From RI-43 sp033764725 (GTDB lineage Bacteria; Pseudomonadota; Alphaproteobacteria; Caulobacterales; Aquidulcibacteraceae): DNA of 64,000 nucleotides. Positions 1 to 7,392 of this stretch are shown piece after piece. The notes under the pieces were generated by a model. That model was not told the DNA's origin and made no database searches. It worked only from the letters and a program-made list of their open reading frames with translations. The stretch's first letter is position 1, and each line of letters opens with the position of its first letter. The position numbers and the translations under genes are program-made. The stretch covers positions 1 to 64,000 of the forward strand of contig JANRIR010000066.1 in the NCBI GenBank assembly GCA_033764725.1, written 5' to 3'.

Positions 1-134
1 GCCTGCGCGCGCAGCATCAAGCCGGGCTTCGGAAACCGCTCCGTCGCGAACAAGGCCGCGATCGCATCGATCAGCGCCGCTTTCGCGTGCGACCAGAGCG
101 CGTCGAGCGCAGTGCGGGAGAGGATGGCGATCAC
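1..134 (-). CDS. N-terminal fragment of an unrecognised protein
   Basis: An open frame runs off the left edge of the window. It starts at a GTG at 134-132 on the minus strand and gives 44 residues beginning (V/M)IAILSRTALDALWSHAK. No domain can be recognised. The only start seen is the GTG, and the upstream side holds the repeat array, so this is the likely 5' end of a gene that continues outside the window. The function is unknown. Confidence 0.35.
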   Translation of the reverse strand, partial: MIAILSRTALDALWSHAKAALIDAIAALFATERFPKPGLMLRAQ

Positions 135-217
135 GCGCGCAGTGTAACCTGCGCTGAGAGGCGTCGGATAAAATTCGCTGGGGCCGAGCGGGGGAGGAGA
201 TTGCGCTTCAGAGAAAA

Positions 218-521
218 CATGGACCCCGGATCAGGCTGCGCCTGTCCGGGGTGATGGAGCCTCCATCGCCCCGGGCGACCGGAGGGAGGCCCGGGGCCCA
301 TGTTTGCGCGCGCTTGCACTCATCGAAAACGCCTCGCCGCTCGGGCGTGGCGCAGGCCGGGGCAAGCCAGGGATGTGCTTGCGTTTTGTTGAAACATTGA
401 CCCCGGATCAGGCTTCGCCTGTCCGGGGTGATGGAGCGTCTATCGCCCCGGGCGATCGGAGGGAGACTCGGCGCCCATGTTTGCGCGCACTTGCAATAAC
501 CAAAAACGCCTCGCAGCTCGG
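218..521. repeat. Family A palindromic repeat in two direct copies (127 bp, period 177 bp)
   Basis: The gap from 135 to 559 holds no convincing gene. It contains two direct copies, 218-344 and 395-521, of a unit carrying CCCCGGATC...GTCCGGGGTGATGG. This is followed by a second GC palindrome, a conserved CCCATGTTTGCGCGC, and AACGCCTCGC..CTCGG. The CCCCGGA/TCCGGGG arms can form a hairpin. Related units occur at 5834-5868 and 19089-19124, so this is a dispersed intergenic repeat (family A here) with a local duplication. Confidence 0.75.
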
Positions 522-559
522 CCCCGGCGCCAGTGTGCGCCGGCGGTCGTGTGCGGCGG

Positions 560-1036
560 TCAGTTGCGGCCGGGGCGGCGGCCTTGTTCTTCGTCGTCGA
601 CGCGGATCGGCGAGCCGCGGCCGACATTGCCGAAGATTTGTTCGAGGATGCCCAGTTCGCGCCCGCGCGTCGGCGTCACGGTTTCGTTGTAGGCGACGAT
701 GCGCCCGCGCTCGAGGCCGAAGCGGTCCACCGCGGCGACCTGATCATTGGCGTCGAAGCGCACCACGATGACTTCTCGGCTCACGGTGCGCGGGTGCAAG
801 AAAGCGATGCGCTCCTGCTGGCTGGCGATGTAATACCACGCCGATTCATCCAGCGCCGCCATCGTCGATGGCGAGCCCAGCCGCGCAAGGACGGTGTCTT
901 TGGTGTCCACGCCCACTTCCACGGTCGTCGCTTGCGGCGAATCCGCCACGAAGCCCGCATGGGTCTGCACCGGCGTGCAGGCCGCAGCGCCCGCCAGGAA
1001 CATCGCCGCCGCCGCCGTGAACGCCGCACCCTTCAT
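560..1036 (-). CDS. bamE: BamE/SmpA-like outer-membrane lipoprotein
   Basis: This 158-residue protein starts with a lipoprotein signal peptide whose lipobox LAGAAAC puts the lipidated cysteine at about residue 20. The body matches the SmpA/OmlA (BamE) pattern: a VDTKDTVLARLGSPS segment, then two strands around SAWYYIASQQERIAF and SREVIVVRFD. BamE is a small accessory lipoprotein of the BAM complex that inserts beta-barrel proteins into the outer membrane. A GAGGTG ribosome binding site precedes the ATG. The gene is divergent from the cytochrome bc1 chaperone gene, an order common in alphaproteobacteria. The family call is by pattern recognition only. Confidence 0.8.
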   Translation of the reverse strand: MKGAAFTAAAAMFLAGAAACTPVQTHAGFVADSPQATTVEVGVDTKDTVLARLGSPSTMAALDESAWYYIASQQERIAFLHPRTVSREVIVVRFDANDQVAAVDRFGLERGRIVAYNETVTPTRGRELGILEQIFGNVGRGSPIRVDDEEQGRRPGRN

Positions 1037-1113
1037 GGGTCACCTCGAGGTCAGAGTCAGGGAAAGCACGGGTAAGGCTCCGGGCGCCTGCGGGCAAGGG
1101 GGGCGTGCAGCGC

Positions 1114-1662
1114 ATGACTGAACGATCGCGCACACGCGGCCTTTGGCCGTTCGGAACGCCGCGCGCGCCGCGCCCGGCCGAGCGCCTGCTCGAGGCTGTC
1201 GCCCAGGCCGCGCGCGCGCCGGCGCTCTATGGCGAAGGCCGCGTGCCCGACACGCTCGACGGGCGCCTGGAGGCGATGTTCCTGCACGCCGCGCTGGCGC
1301 TGATGCGGCTGCGCGCGGCGCCGGAGGCGGGCGGGCTGGCGCAGGAGTTCGCCGATCTGTTGTTCCGCCATCTCGATGAGGGCCTGCGCGAGACCGGGGT
1401 GGGCGATCTCTCCGTGCCCAAGACGATGAAGCGCATCGCCGGGCGGTTCTATGGCCGGCTGCAGGCCTATGACGGGGCGCTGGCGGAGGCGGGCGAGACG
1501 GCGCTGGTCGACGCGCTGGCGCGCAATGTGTTCAACGCCGCGCCGCAGGATGCGCCGTTCGCCGCGACGCTGGCGGCCTATGTCCGCCGCCAGCAGGCGG
1601 CGCTTGCGGCCGCGCCGGCCGAGGCGCTGCTCGACGCGGCGACCTGGGCGGCCGCGCCGTGA
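1114..1662 (+). CDS. Ubiquinol-cytochrome c chaperone family protein
   Basis: The protein has about 182 residues and belongs to the CBP3/UQCC1 type, which helps assembly of the cytochrome bc1 complex. Recognisable parts are the central LFRHLDEGLRETGVGDLSV stretch followed by VPKTMKRIAGRFYGRL. A GTG at 1105 would add three residues, but it lies only 2 bases after the AAGGGGGG ribosome binding site. The ATG at 1114 has better spacing, so I chose it. BamE lies divergently upstream and plsX follows on the same strand. In many alphaproteobacteria a DUF177 gene sits between this chaperone and plsX; none is present here. Confidence 0.8.
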   Translation: MTERSRTRGLWPFGTPRAPRPAERLLEAVAQAARAPALYGEGRVPDTLDGRLEAMFLHAALALMRLRAAPEAGGLAQEFADLLFRHLDEGLRETGVGDLSVPKTMKRIAGRFYGRLQAYDGALAEAGETALVDALARNVFNAAPQDAPFAATLAAYVRRQQAALAAAPAEALLDAATWAAAP

Positions 1663-1808
1663 GGCGCGCGCGCTGACGCGGGGTCTGCCTTGCGCACGCA
1701 GCGGTTCTCTGGCCTAGCCTTGCGGCTATGCTAGGGAACCGCGCGCGGCGCGCGGGCCGATCCCTGGCCGGAACCATCCTTGACCGACATGCTTGAGAGG
1801 CGGGCCGC

Positions 1809-2858
1809 ATGGCCGAAGGGCTGATCCTTTCGATCGACGCGATGGGCGGCGACCATGCGCCCGGCATCGTGGTCGACGGCGTCGAGATCGCCGCCGCGCG
1901 CCACCCGGGCGTGCGCTATCTGCTGCACGGCGACGCCGCCGCCATCGAAGACCTTTTGCGCACCCGGCCCAAGGCGCGCGCAGCGTCGCGGGTGCTGCCG
2001 GCGTCCGGGTCCATCGGCATGGAGGTGAAGCCCAGCCAGGCGCTGCGCCAGGGCAAGGGTTCAAGCCTGTGGAACGCCATCGCGGCGGTGGAGGAGGGCG
2101 CGGCCCACGCCGTCGTCTCGGCCGGAAACACCGGCGCCTATATGGCGATCGCGATGTTCCGCCTGCGCACCGCGCCGGGCGTGCATCGGCCCGCGCTCGT
2201 GGCGATGTGGCCGACCATGAAAGGCGGGCGCGTCGCGGTGCTGGATGTGGGCGCCAACGTCCAGGCCGACGCCGAACAATTGGTCGATTTCGCCATCATG
2301 GGCGAGGCCTATCACCGCGCCATCACCGGCGCCGCGCGGCCGACTGTCGGGCTGCTGAACGTCGGCGCGGAAGAGCAGAAGGGCCATGAGGAAATCCGCG
2401 CCGCCGCCCGGCTGATCCGCGAGTCCGGCGTGAGCCTCGCGTTCCAGGGGTTCGTGGAGGGCGACGACATCACCAAGGGCGCCATCGATGTCGTGGTGAC
2501 GGATGGATTTACCGGCAACATCGCGCTGAAAACCGCGGAGGGCACCGCGCGGCTGGTCGCGAGCTTCCTGCGCGAGGCGCTGTCGAGTTCGCTCCTGTCG
2601 CGCATCGGCGCCGCGATCGCCTATCCCGCGTTGCGTAAGCTGCGCGACCAGATGGACCCGCGCAACGTCAATGGCGCGGTGTTCCTGGGGCTCAACGGGC
2701 TGGTGGTCAAAAGCCATGGCGGCGCAGACGGGCCGGGCTTCGCGTCCGCCATCGAGGTCGCGATCCGGCTCGGCGAAAGCGATTATCGCGACGAGATCGC
2801 GCGCAATTTCGCGCGCCTCGCCGCCAACGCCGCGCCCGCGGTCGGGGAGGCGTCATGA
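1809..2858 (+). CDS. plsX: Phosphate acyltransferase PlsX
   Basis: PlsX converts acyl-ACP plus phosphate to acyl-phosphate, which feeds glycerol-3-phosphate acylation in phospholipid synthesis. The 349 residues are the usual length. The N-terminal signature SIDAMGGDHAP, the central VVSAGNTGAYMA and NVGAEEQKGHEE, and VVTDGFTGNIALKTAEG are diagnostic. The start ATG follows a GAGAGGCGG ribosome binding site. The stop overlaps the start of fabH in ATGA, so the two are translationally coupled in the plsX-fabH-ihfA operon. Confidence 0.97.
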   Translation: MAEGLILSIDAMGGDHAPGIVVDGVEIAAARHPGVRYLLHGDAAAIEDLLRTRPKARAASRVLPASGSIGMEVKPSQALRQGKGSSLWNAIAAVEEGAAHAVVSAGNTGAYMAIAMFRLRTAPGVHRPALVAMWPTMKGGRVAVLDVGANVQADAEQLVDFAIMGEAYHRAITGAARPTVGLLNVGAEEQKGHEEIRAAARLIRESGVSLAFQGFVEGDDITKGAIDVVVTDGFTGNIALKTAEGTARLVASFLREALSSSLLSRIGAAIAYPALRKLRDQMDPRNVNGAVFLGLNGLVVKSHGGADGPGFASAIEVAIRLGESDYRDEIARNFARLAANAAPAVGEAS

Positions 2859-3841
2859 GCGTGCAGCACGGCGATCGCGTCTCGGTGCTGACCGGCGTGG
2901 GCGGCTATCTGCCCGAGCGCGTGCTGAGCAACGACGAACTCGCCGCGCGCATCGACACCAGCGATTCCTGGATCCGCGAACGCACCGGCATCCGCCAGCG
3001 CCACATCGCCGCCGAGGGCGAAAAAACCTCCGATCTCGCCGTCGCGGCCGCCCGCCGCGCGCTGACCGACGCAGGGCGCACGGCCGACGATGTCGACCTC
3101 ATCATCGTGGCGACCGCGACGCCGGATCTCACCTTTCCCGCAACGGCCGCGCGCGTGCAGGCGGCGCTCGGCGTGACGCGCGGGGCGGCGTTCGATCTGC
3201 AGGCGGTGTGCTCCGGCTTCGTCTTTGCGCTGGCGACGGCCGACAACGCGCTGGTGCGCGGCCAGGCGCAGACCGCTCTGGTGATCGGCGCGGAGACGTT
3301 TTCGCGCATCCTCGACTGGGAGGATCGCGGCACCTGCGTGCTGTTCGGCGACGGCGCCGGCGCCATCGTGCTCGAGGCCAAGCCGGCGGCGGAAGCGGCC
3401 GGGCGCGGCGTGATCTCGACCTTCCTGCGCACCGACGGGCGCATGCACGACCTGCTCTATGTCGATGGCGGCCCCTCGCAGACCGGCACGGTCGGCAAGC
3501 TGCGGATGCAGGGCAACGCCGTGTTCCGCCAGGCGGTGGAGCACATCTCGGGCGCGATGCTGGAGGCGTGCGCGCGCGGCGGCGTGGCGCTGTCAGCGGT
3601 CGACTGGTTCGTGCCGCACCAGGCCAATCAGCGCATCCTCGACGGCGTCGCCCGCCGGCTGGGCATCGCGCCGGAGAAGGTCGTGTCCACCGTGGCGCTG
3701 CACGGCAACACGTCGGCCGCCTCGGTGCCGCTGGCGCTCGACCAGGCGATGCATGACGGGCGCATCAAGCCGGGCGATCTGGTGCTCGTGGAGGCGCTGG
3801 GCGGCGGGCTGACCTGGGGCGCCGGCCTGATCCGGGTTTGA
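2855..3841 (+). CDS. fabH: Beta-ketoacyl-ACP synthase III FabH
   Basis: FabH condenses acetyl-CoA with malonyl-ACP to start type II fatty acid synthesis. The 328-residue protein carries the complete thiolase-fold triad: Cys119 in DLQAVCSGF, His255 in FVPHQANQRI and Asn285 in LHGNTSAAS. The N-terminal GVGGYLPERVLSNDEL and SDSWIRERTGI are typical. It overlaps plsX by 4 bases. ihfA follows after about 50 bases. Confidence 0.97.
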   Translation: MSVQHGDRVSVLTGVGGYLPERVLSNDELAARIDTSDSWIRERTGIRQRHIAAEGEKTSDLAVAAARRALTDAGRTADDVDLIIVATATPDLTFPATAARVQAALGVTRGAAFDLQAVCSGFVFALATADNALVRGQAQTALVIGAETFSRILDWEDRGTCVLFGDGAGAIVLEAKPAAEAAGRGVISTFLRTDGRMHDLLYVDGGPSQTGTVGKLRMQGNAVFRQAVEHISGAMLEACARGGVALSAVDWFVPHQANQRILDGVARRLGIAPEKVVSTVALHGNTSAASVPLALDQAMHDGRIKPGDLVLVEALGGGLTWGAGLIRV

Positions 3842-3891
3842 CCTAAAGGCATCCCGCACCTAGGGTTTTGGCGTTAGCTTCGGAGCTGGCG

Positions 3892-4200
3892 ATGACCACG
3901 CCCAAGACCGTGACCCGCGCCGACCTAATCGATTCCGTCGCCCGCAAGGCGGATTTGCCGCGCGCCGACGCCGCCGCCCTGGTCACCGAAGCGCTCGACC
4001 GCATCGCCGCGAGCCTGGTCGAGGGCGAACAGGTGAAGCTCTCCCGCTTCGGCAATTTCGTCACCCGCGCCAAGCGCCAGCGCATCGGGCGCAACCCCAA
4101 GACGGGCGAGGAAGTGCCAATCACGCCCCGCCGCGTGGTGACCTTCCGCCCCTCGCAATTGCTGCGCGAGCGCGTCGAAAGCGCCAAGACCCGGCGCTGA
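3892..4200 (+). CDS. ihfA: Integration host factor alpha subunit
   Basis: This 102-residue DNA-bending protein has the HU/IHF fold. The DNA-contacting arm RNPKTGEEVPITPRRVVTF carries the conserved proline turn, and the dimer helix starts VTRADLIDSVARK. I chose the ATG at 3892 because GGAG lies 6 bases upstream; a TTG at 3868 would add eight residues that do not resemble the family. IHF acts as a heterodimer with IhfB in recombination, replication and transcription. The position right after plsX-fabH is the standard alphaproteobacterial place for ihfA. Confidence 0.93.
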   Translation: MTTPKTVTRADLIDSVARKADLPRADAAALVTEALDRIAASLVEGEQVKLSRFGNFVTRAKRQRIGRNPKTGEEVPITPRRVVTFRPSQLLRERVESAKTRR

Positions 4201-4246
4201 ACGCCATCGACAAGCGCCGCCGGCGCCGCTAAGCCCACGCCCTGTT

Positions 4247-4324
4247 CGGAGCGTGGCGCAGCCCGGTTAGCGCACCAGTCTGGGGGACTGGGGGTCGTGG
4301 GTTCGAATCCCGCCGCTCCGACCA
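4247..4324 (+). tRNA. tRNA-Pro (GGG)
   Basis: The acceptor arms CGGAGCG and CGCTCCG pair perfectly. The anticodon stem CAGT/ACTG holds a loop with GGG at positions 34-36, and the T-arm has GTTCGAATC. The 3' CCA is encoded. The gene lies between ihfA and the toxin-antitoxin pair. Confidence 0.93.
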
Positions 4325-4402
4325 GATTGCGCCATAGCCAGCGGCGTCGCGACAATGACGCGACGCAGGACGGCGCGACTGCAATTGCGTGAAGGCTCTT
4401 GA

Positions 4403-4420
4403 TGGACTAATGTTAGTCCA
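4403..4420. promoter_or_regulatory. Perfect operator palindrome upstream of the toxin-antitoxin genes
   Basis: TGGACTAATGTTAGTCCA is a perfect inverted repeat with 8-base arms around a TG centre. It ends 2 bases before the AGGAG ribosome binding site and 13 bases before the antitoxin GTG. Type II antitoxins usually repress their own operon by binding such a site, so this is the likely autoregulatory operator. This is inferred from position and symmetry. Confidence 0.7.
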
Positions 4421-4433
4421 CCAGGAGCCTTGC

Positions 4434-4673
4434 GTGACCATCGTCAACGTCCACGCCGCCAAGACGAATTTCTCGCGCCTGGTCGACCAGGCTGCGGCGG
4501 GAGAGGAGATCATCATCGCCAAGGCGGGCGAGCCGGTGGCCAGGCTCGTGCCCCTCGCTGCGCCCCGCCGTGAGAAGCGTCGCCTTGGCCTGCTCGCCGG
4601 GCGTGCGGTCATTCCGGCCGACTTCGATGCGCCGCTCCCCGACGACATGATGGACGCCTTTGAAAAGCGCTGA
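4434..4673 (+). CDS. Phd/YefM-type antitoxin (VapB partner)
   Basis: This 79-residue antitoxin has the Phd/YefM fold: TIVNVHAAKTNFSRLVDQ, AAGEEIIIAKAGEPVARLVP, then a basic-to-acidic C-terminal tail ending DDMMDAFEKR that would wrap the toxin. I chose the GTG at 4434 because AGGAG lies 6 bases upstream. An upstream in-frame GTG at 4389 would translate through the operator palindrome. It neutralises the VapC-like nuclease encoded 2 bases downstream and probably represses the operon through the palindrome at 4403-4420. Confidence 0.88.
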   Translation: MTIVNVHAAKTNFSRLVDQAAAGEEIIIAKAGEPVARLVPLAAPRREKRRLGLLAGRAVIPADFDAPLPDDMMDAFEKR

Positions 4674-4675
4674 AC

Positions 4676-5062
4676 GTGCGCATTTTGATCGACACGAATG
4701 TGCTCATCCGCGCCCTGATAGACCCGGCGCGCTTGAGCACGGCCGCACAAGCCGTGATCGAGGATCCGGAAAATGAAATCCTGTTCAGCAGCGCAAGCAT
4801 TTGGGAGATCGCCATTAAGTCCGCCATCGGCCGCGCGGACTTCAACGTCACGCCGGGCGATATCGTCGATGCGGCGACGGCGAGCGGATTTATCGAATTG
4901 CCGGTTCGCCACCCCGCCGCACTGATCGTCGCGACTCTGCCGCCGCTCCATCGCGACCCGTTTGACCGCATGCTCGTCGCCCAGGCGATGAGCGAACCCG
5001 CACGGCTATACACCACAGACGAGTTCTTGATCCGCTACTCGGAATTGATCGTGTGCGTGTAG
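4676..5062 (+). CDS. vapC: PIN-domain ribonuclease toxin (VapC family)
   Basis: This 128-residue PIN toxin is predicted to cleave RNA with Mg2+ bound by acidic residues. The visible candidates are Asp6 (LIDTNVLI), Glu44 (ASIWEIAIK), Asp94 and Asp97 (HRDPFDRMLVAQA) and Asp115 (LYTTDEFL). The set looks complete, so the toxin is probably active. It starts at a GTG 2 bases after the antitoxin stop, an arrangement that couples translation and keeps antitoxin first. The pair sits just after a tRNA gene, a common landing place for such modules, but I see no integrase or flanking repeat. Confidence 0.9.
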   Translation: MRILIDTNVLIRALIDPARLSTAAQAVIEDPENEILFSSASIWEIAIKSAIGRADFNVTPGDIVDAATASGFIELPVRHPAALIVATLPPLHRDPFDRMLVAQAMSEPARLYTTDEFLIRYSELIVCV

Positions 5063-5300
5063 GCGGCGATTGCGCGGGTTTGGCGTTGCGCCGCTGCGCG
5101 CCGCACTTGGCGATATGTGCAGCTCCCAGCCGATGGATCGTCATCACGATGGAGCGGACGCGATAAGCGGGCACGCTGAGCGGACTCTGGCCCATCGCTT
5201 TCCGCCGCCGCCCCCGTGACCCCCGTCACCGCGAGCCGCAGCGGGCGCGCCTAGTCTCCAACCTGTCGGCGCGAGGGCCGACATGGATGGAGCAGTCCCG

Positions 5301-5630
5301 ATGAAAACCGTGTTCGCCGCCGCCGCCGCAGCGCTTGCCTTGATGGCGTTCGCCGCACCCGCCTCCGCCGCGCCGCGCGGCGCGCAAGAGGTGAGCATCG
5401 TCGTGTCCTACGCCGATCTCGATCTCAATCATGAAGCCGGCGCGCGCCGCCTGATCCAGCGCGTCGAATCCGCGGCCGAGCGTGTGTGCGGCTATGACAA
5501 TGGCGTGCGCGGTCTGAGCGCGCGGCGCGCCTATCGCGCCTGCGTGCAGGAAACCATGGCCGACGCGCTGGCGCCGATGTCGCATCCGGTGGTGGCGCAA
5601 CTCTTCCGCAGCGATCGCGCGCGCGGCTGA
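5301..5630 (+). CDS. UrcA family exported protein
   Basis: The 109-residue product has a Sec signal peptide (MKTVFAAAAAALALMAFAAP, cleavage near ASA-AP). It also has the UrcA core VSYADLDLNHEAGARRLIQR, VCGYDNG and two cysteines (RVCG and RACV) that may form a disulfide. I chose the ATG at 5301, 8 bases after GGAG, over an ATG at 5283. UrcA proteins are common in Caulobacterales and Sphingomonadales and have no firm function. Bases 5063-5300 show no other gene. Confidence 0.8.
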   Translation: MKTVFAAAAAALALMAFAAPASAAPRGAQEVSIVVSYADLDLNHEAGARRLIQRVESAAERVCGYDNGVRGLSARRAYRACVQETMADALAPMSHPVVAQLFRSDRARG

Positions 5631-5703
5631 GCGTCAGCGCAGTTGATTGCGTATTTCTGAAAACATGCGCGCCGATGAACATGATCGACAGCGCTTCAGG
5701 CTC

Positions 5704-5868
5704 GGCCCCGGCGAAAGCCGGGGCCCATCTTCGTTTGGAAAAAAAGCAAACAGTGCGCGATTATGGGTGCGCCATGGGCCCCGGCCACCGCCTGCGCCGA
5801 GCAGCGGTGGTTGCGCGCATATGAAAGCATCGACCCCGGATCTCGCTTCGCCTGTCCGGGGTGATGGG
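5704..5868. repeat. Family A palindromic repeats
   Basis: The first element at 5704-5725 is a perfect 9-bp hairpin, GGCCCCGGC with a GAAA loop and GCCGGGGCC. The second at 5834-5868 is the CCCCGGATC..TCGCC..GTCCGGGGTGATGG unit. Both lie in the 245-base gap between the UrcA gene and the convergent outer-membrane gene, where they may also act as transcription stops. The same motifs occur at 218-521 and 19040-19124. Confidence 0.7.
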
Positions 5869-5875
5869 GGAGCGC

Positions 5876-7207
5876 TCAGCGGCGCAGGGTGAGGCCGATC
5901 CAGGCGATGTTCTGCTCGTAGGAGCGGTCCTGGCCGGTGACGACGGCGTCGTTGGAGTCCTGCTCGGCGCGGGTGTAGCGGCCATTGATCGTGGCGACGC
6001 GGTTGAGCAGCCAATCGATTCCGGCCGTGTATTGCGTGCGGTCGTCCTCGCGCTGGGCGATGGTCGGGGCGGCGTTGGTTTCGTTGTATTCGTCGCGGAT
6101 GAAGCGGCCTTCGCCGATCAGCACGATGTTGCGGCGCAATTCGTGATCCACCCGCACGCCGTAATCGGCGCGCGTGATCGAGCCGACGCCGGCGACGCCC
6201 GCCTCCTCGATGTTGCGCGCCGCCGACAGCGCCACCGTGGTCAATTGCGTGGGGAACCAGTCCACCTTGCCGCTGACCGAAAGGCCGTTGGCTTCCGGAT
6301 ACGTGGCCGCGTCGTCGAACGTGGCCCACGAATAGCCGACGCCGATCTCGCCGCGCAGCAGGCGCGTGATGTCGAACGAGGCGCCGGCGAGCGCCTGCGT
6401 CACCTCGAAATCGCGATTGCCGCCGAAAGCCGGGTCCTTGACGTCATAGCTGCGCCAGCCCTGCGAGCCCGACACGAACAAGGCGGTGTCCGGCGAGAGC
6501 GCGAAATCGACGCGGGCGGTGATGTCGGTGGCGTCGAGGTCGCGGAAATCCTGCGCGAACACCGCGCCGCTCGACAGCCGGCCATTGTCGAAATCGACCT
6601 GCGAGGCGTCGGCGTCGAGCGCCACGCGCACGCGGTTGAGCTCCGCCGTCACGCCGAGCGAGCCGGCCTTGGTTTCGTATTCGATGGGATCGACCAGGCG
6701 CGAGGCGCCGCCGGCGGTGCGCGGATCGTTGACGCCGCGCGCCTCGAAGGCGCTGCCATAGCTCAGCGCGCCGTCGATGCGCACCGCGCGCGTCACGTCG
6801 AGGCGGCCGTCGGCGCCGAGCGAATAGCTCGAGGTGTCGTTCTGGCTGTTGTCGGAATATTTGTCGGTCGCGGCGGCGGCGGTCACGTTGAAGGCGTGGC
6901 GCGACCAGATCGAGCTGAACCGCGCCGAGCCCGCCAGCCGCGCAATGGTGTCGGAGATTTCGTCGGCGGCGTCAGCGAAGACGTTGTCGTTGGATTCCGC
7001 CGAGGCCGTGATGGACGGATAGAAGCGGAAGCCGCCGGCGGGCATGCCGGAATTTTCGTATTCCGGGCGCGGCCGATCGCGCACGCCCTGATTGTTGCCG
7101 CGGTCATAGGGCGCGCCGCGCTCCTGCGCCATGGCGGCGCCGGCGTTCAACAGCGCCGTCAGTCCCAGAAGGACGCCGCCCGTACGCTTCAGGCCGCTGA
7201 ACTTCAT
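5876..7207 (-). CDS. Outer membrane beta-barrel protein (BBP2-like)
   Basis: This protein of about 443 residues begins with a signal peptide (MKFSGLKRTGGVLLGLTALL, cleavage after AMA). It continues as alternating amphipathic strands such as GFRFYPSITASAESNDNVFAD, RVRVALDADASQVDF and DHELRRNIVLIGEGRFIRDEY. It ends IAWIGLTLRR, a C-terminal beta signal. It resembles outer-membrane proteins of the beta-barrel porin-2 type found near exopolysaccharide genes. The ATG at 7207 is preceded by GGGGGAG at good spacing. There are no polysaccharide genes beside it, so the substrate is unknown. Confidence 0.75.
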   Translation of the reverse strand: MKFSGLKRTGGVLLGLTALLNAGAAMAQERGAPYDRGNNQGVRDRPRPEYENSGMPAGGFRFYPSITASAESNDNVFADAADEISDTIARLAGSARFSSIWSRHAFNVTAAAATDKYSDNSQNDTSSYSLGADGRLDVTRAVRIDGALSYGSAFEARGVNDPRTAGGASRLVDPIEYETKAGSLGVTAELNRVRVALDADASQVDFDNGRLSSGAVFAQDFRDLDATDITARVDFALSPDTALFVSGSQGWRSYDVKDPAFGGNRDFEVTQALAGASFDITRLLRGEIGVGYSWATFDDAATYPEANGLSVSGKVDWFPTQLTTVALSAARNIEEAGVAGVGSITRADYGVRVDHELRRNIVLIGEGRFIRDEYNETNAAPTIAQREDDRTQYTAGIDWLLNRVATINGRYTRAEQDSNDAVVTGQDRSYEQNIAWIGLTLRR

Positions 7208-7392
7208 CCCCAACTCCCCCAAGCCTTGCGCCGGCGCGCTTCGCGCATCCGACCGAAGGGCGGATCACGGCTGCGGCGCTTCTGCAGCGCAGCGGGCTCG
7301 CCCCAGAGCCGTTAACCTGCGTAAACTCGTCGCGTCCGGTTTGGAAGGGGGGCGCGCACGAGACCTCCCCCACCGCGGCGCGGAGGACACGC

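Noticed and set aside
4247..5062. Genomic island at tRNA-Pro
   Set aside because: The toxin-antitoxin pair follows the tRNA, but there is no integrase, no repeated tRNA 3' end, and the base composition is not clearly different.
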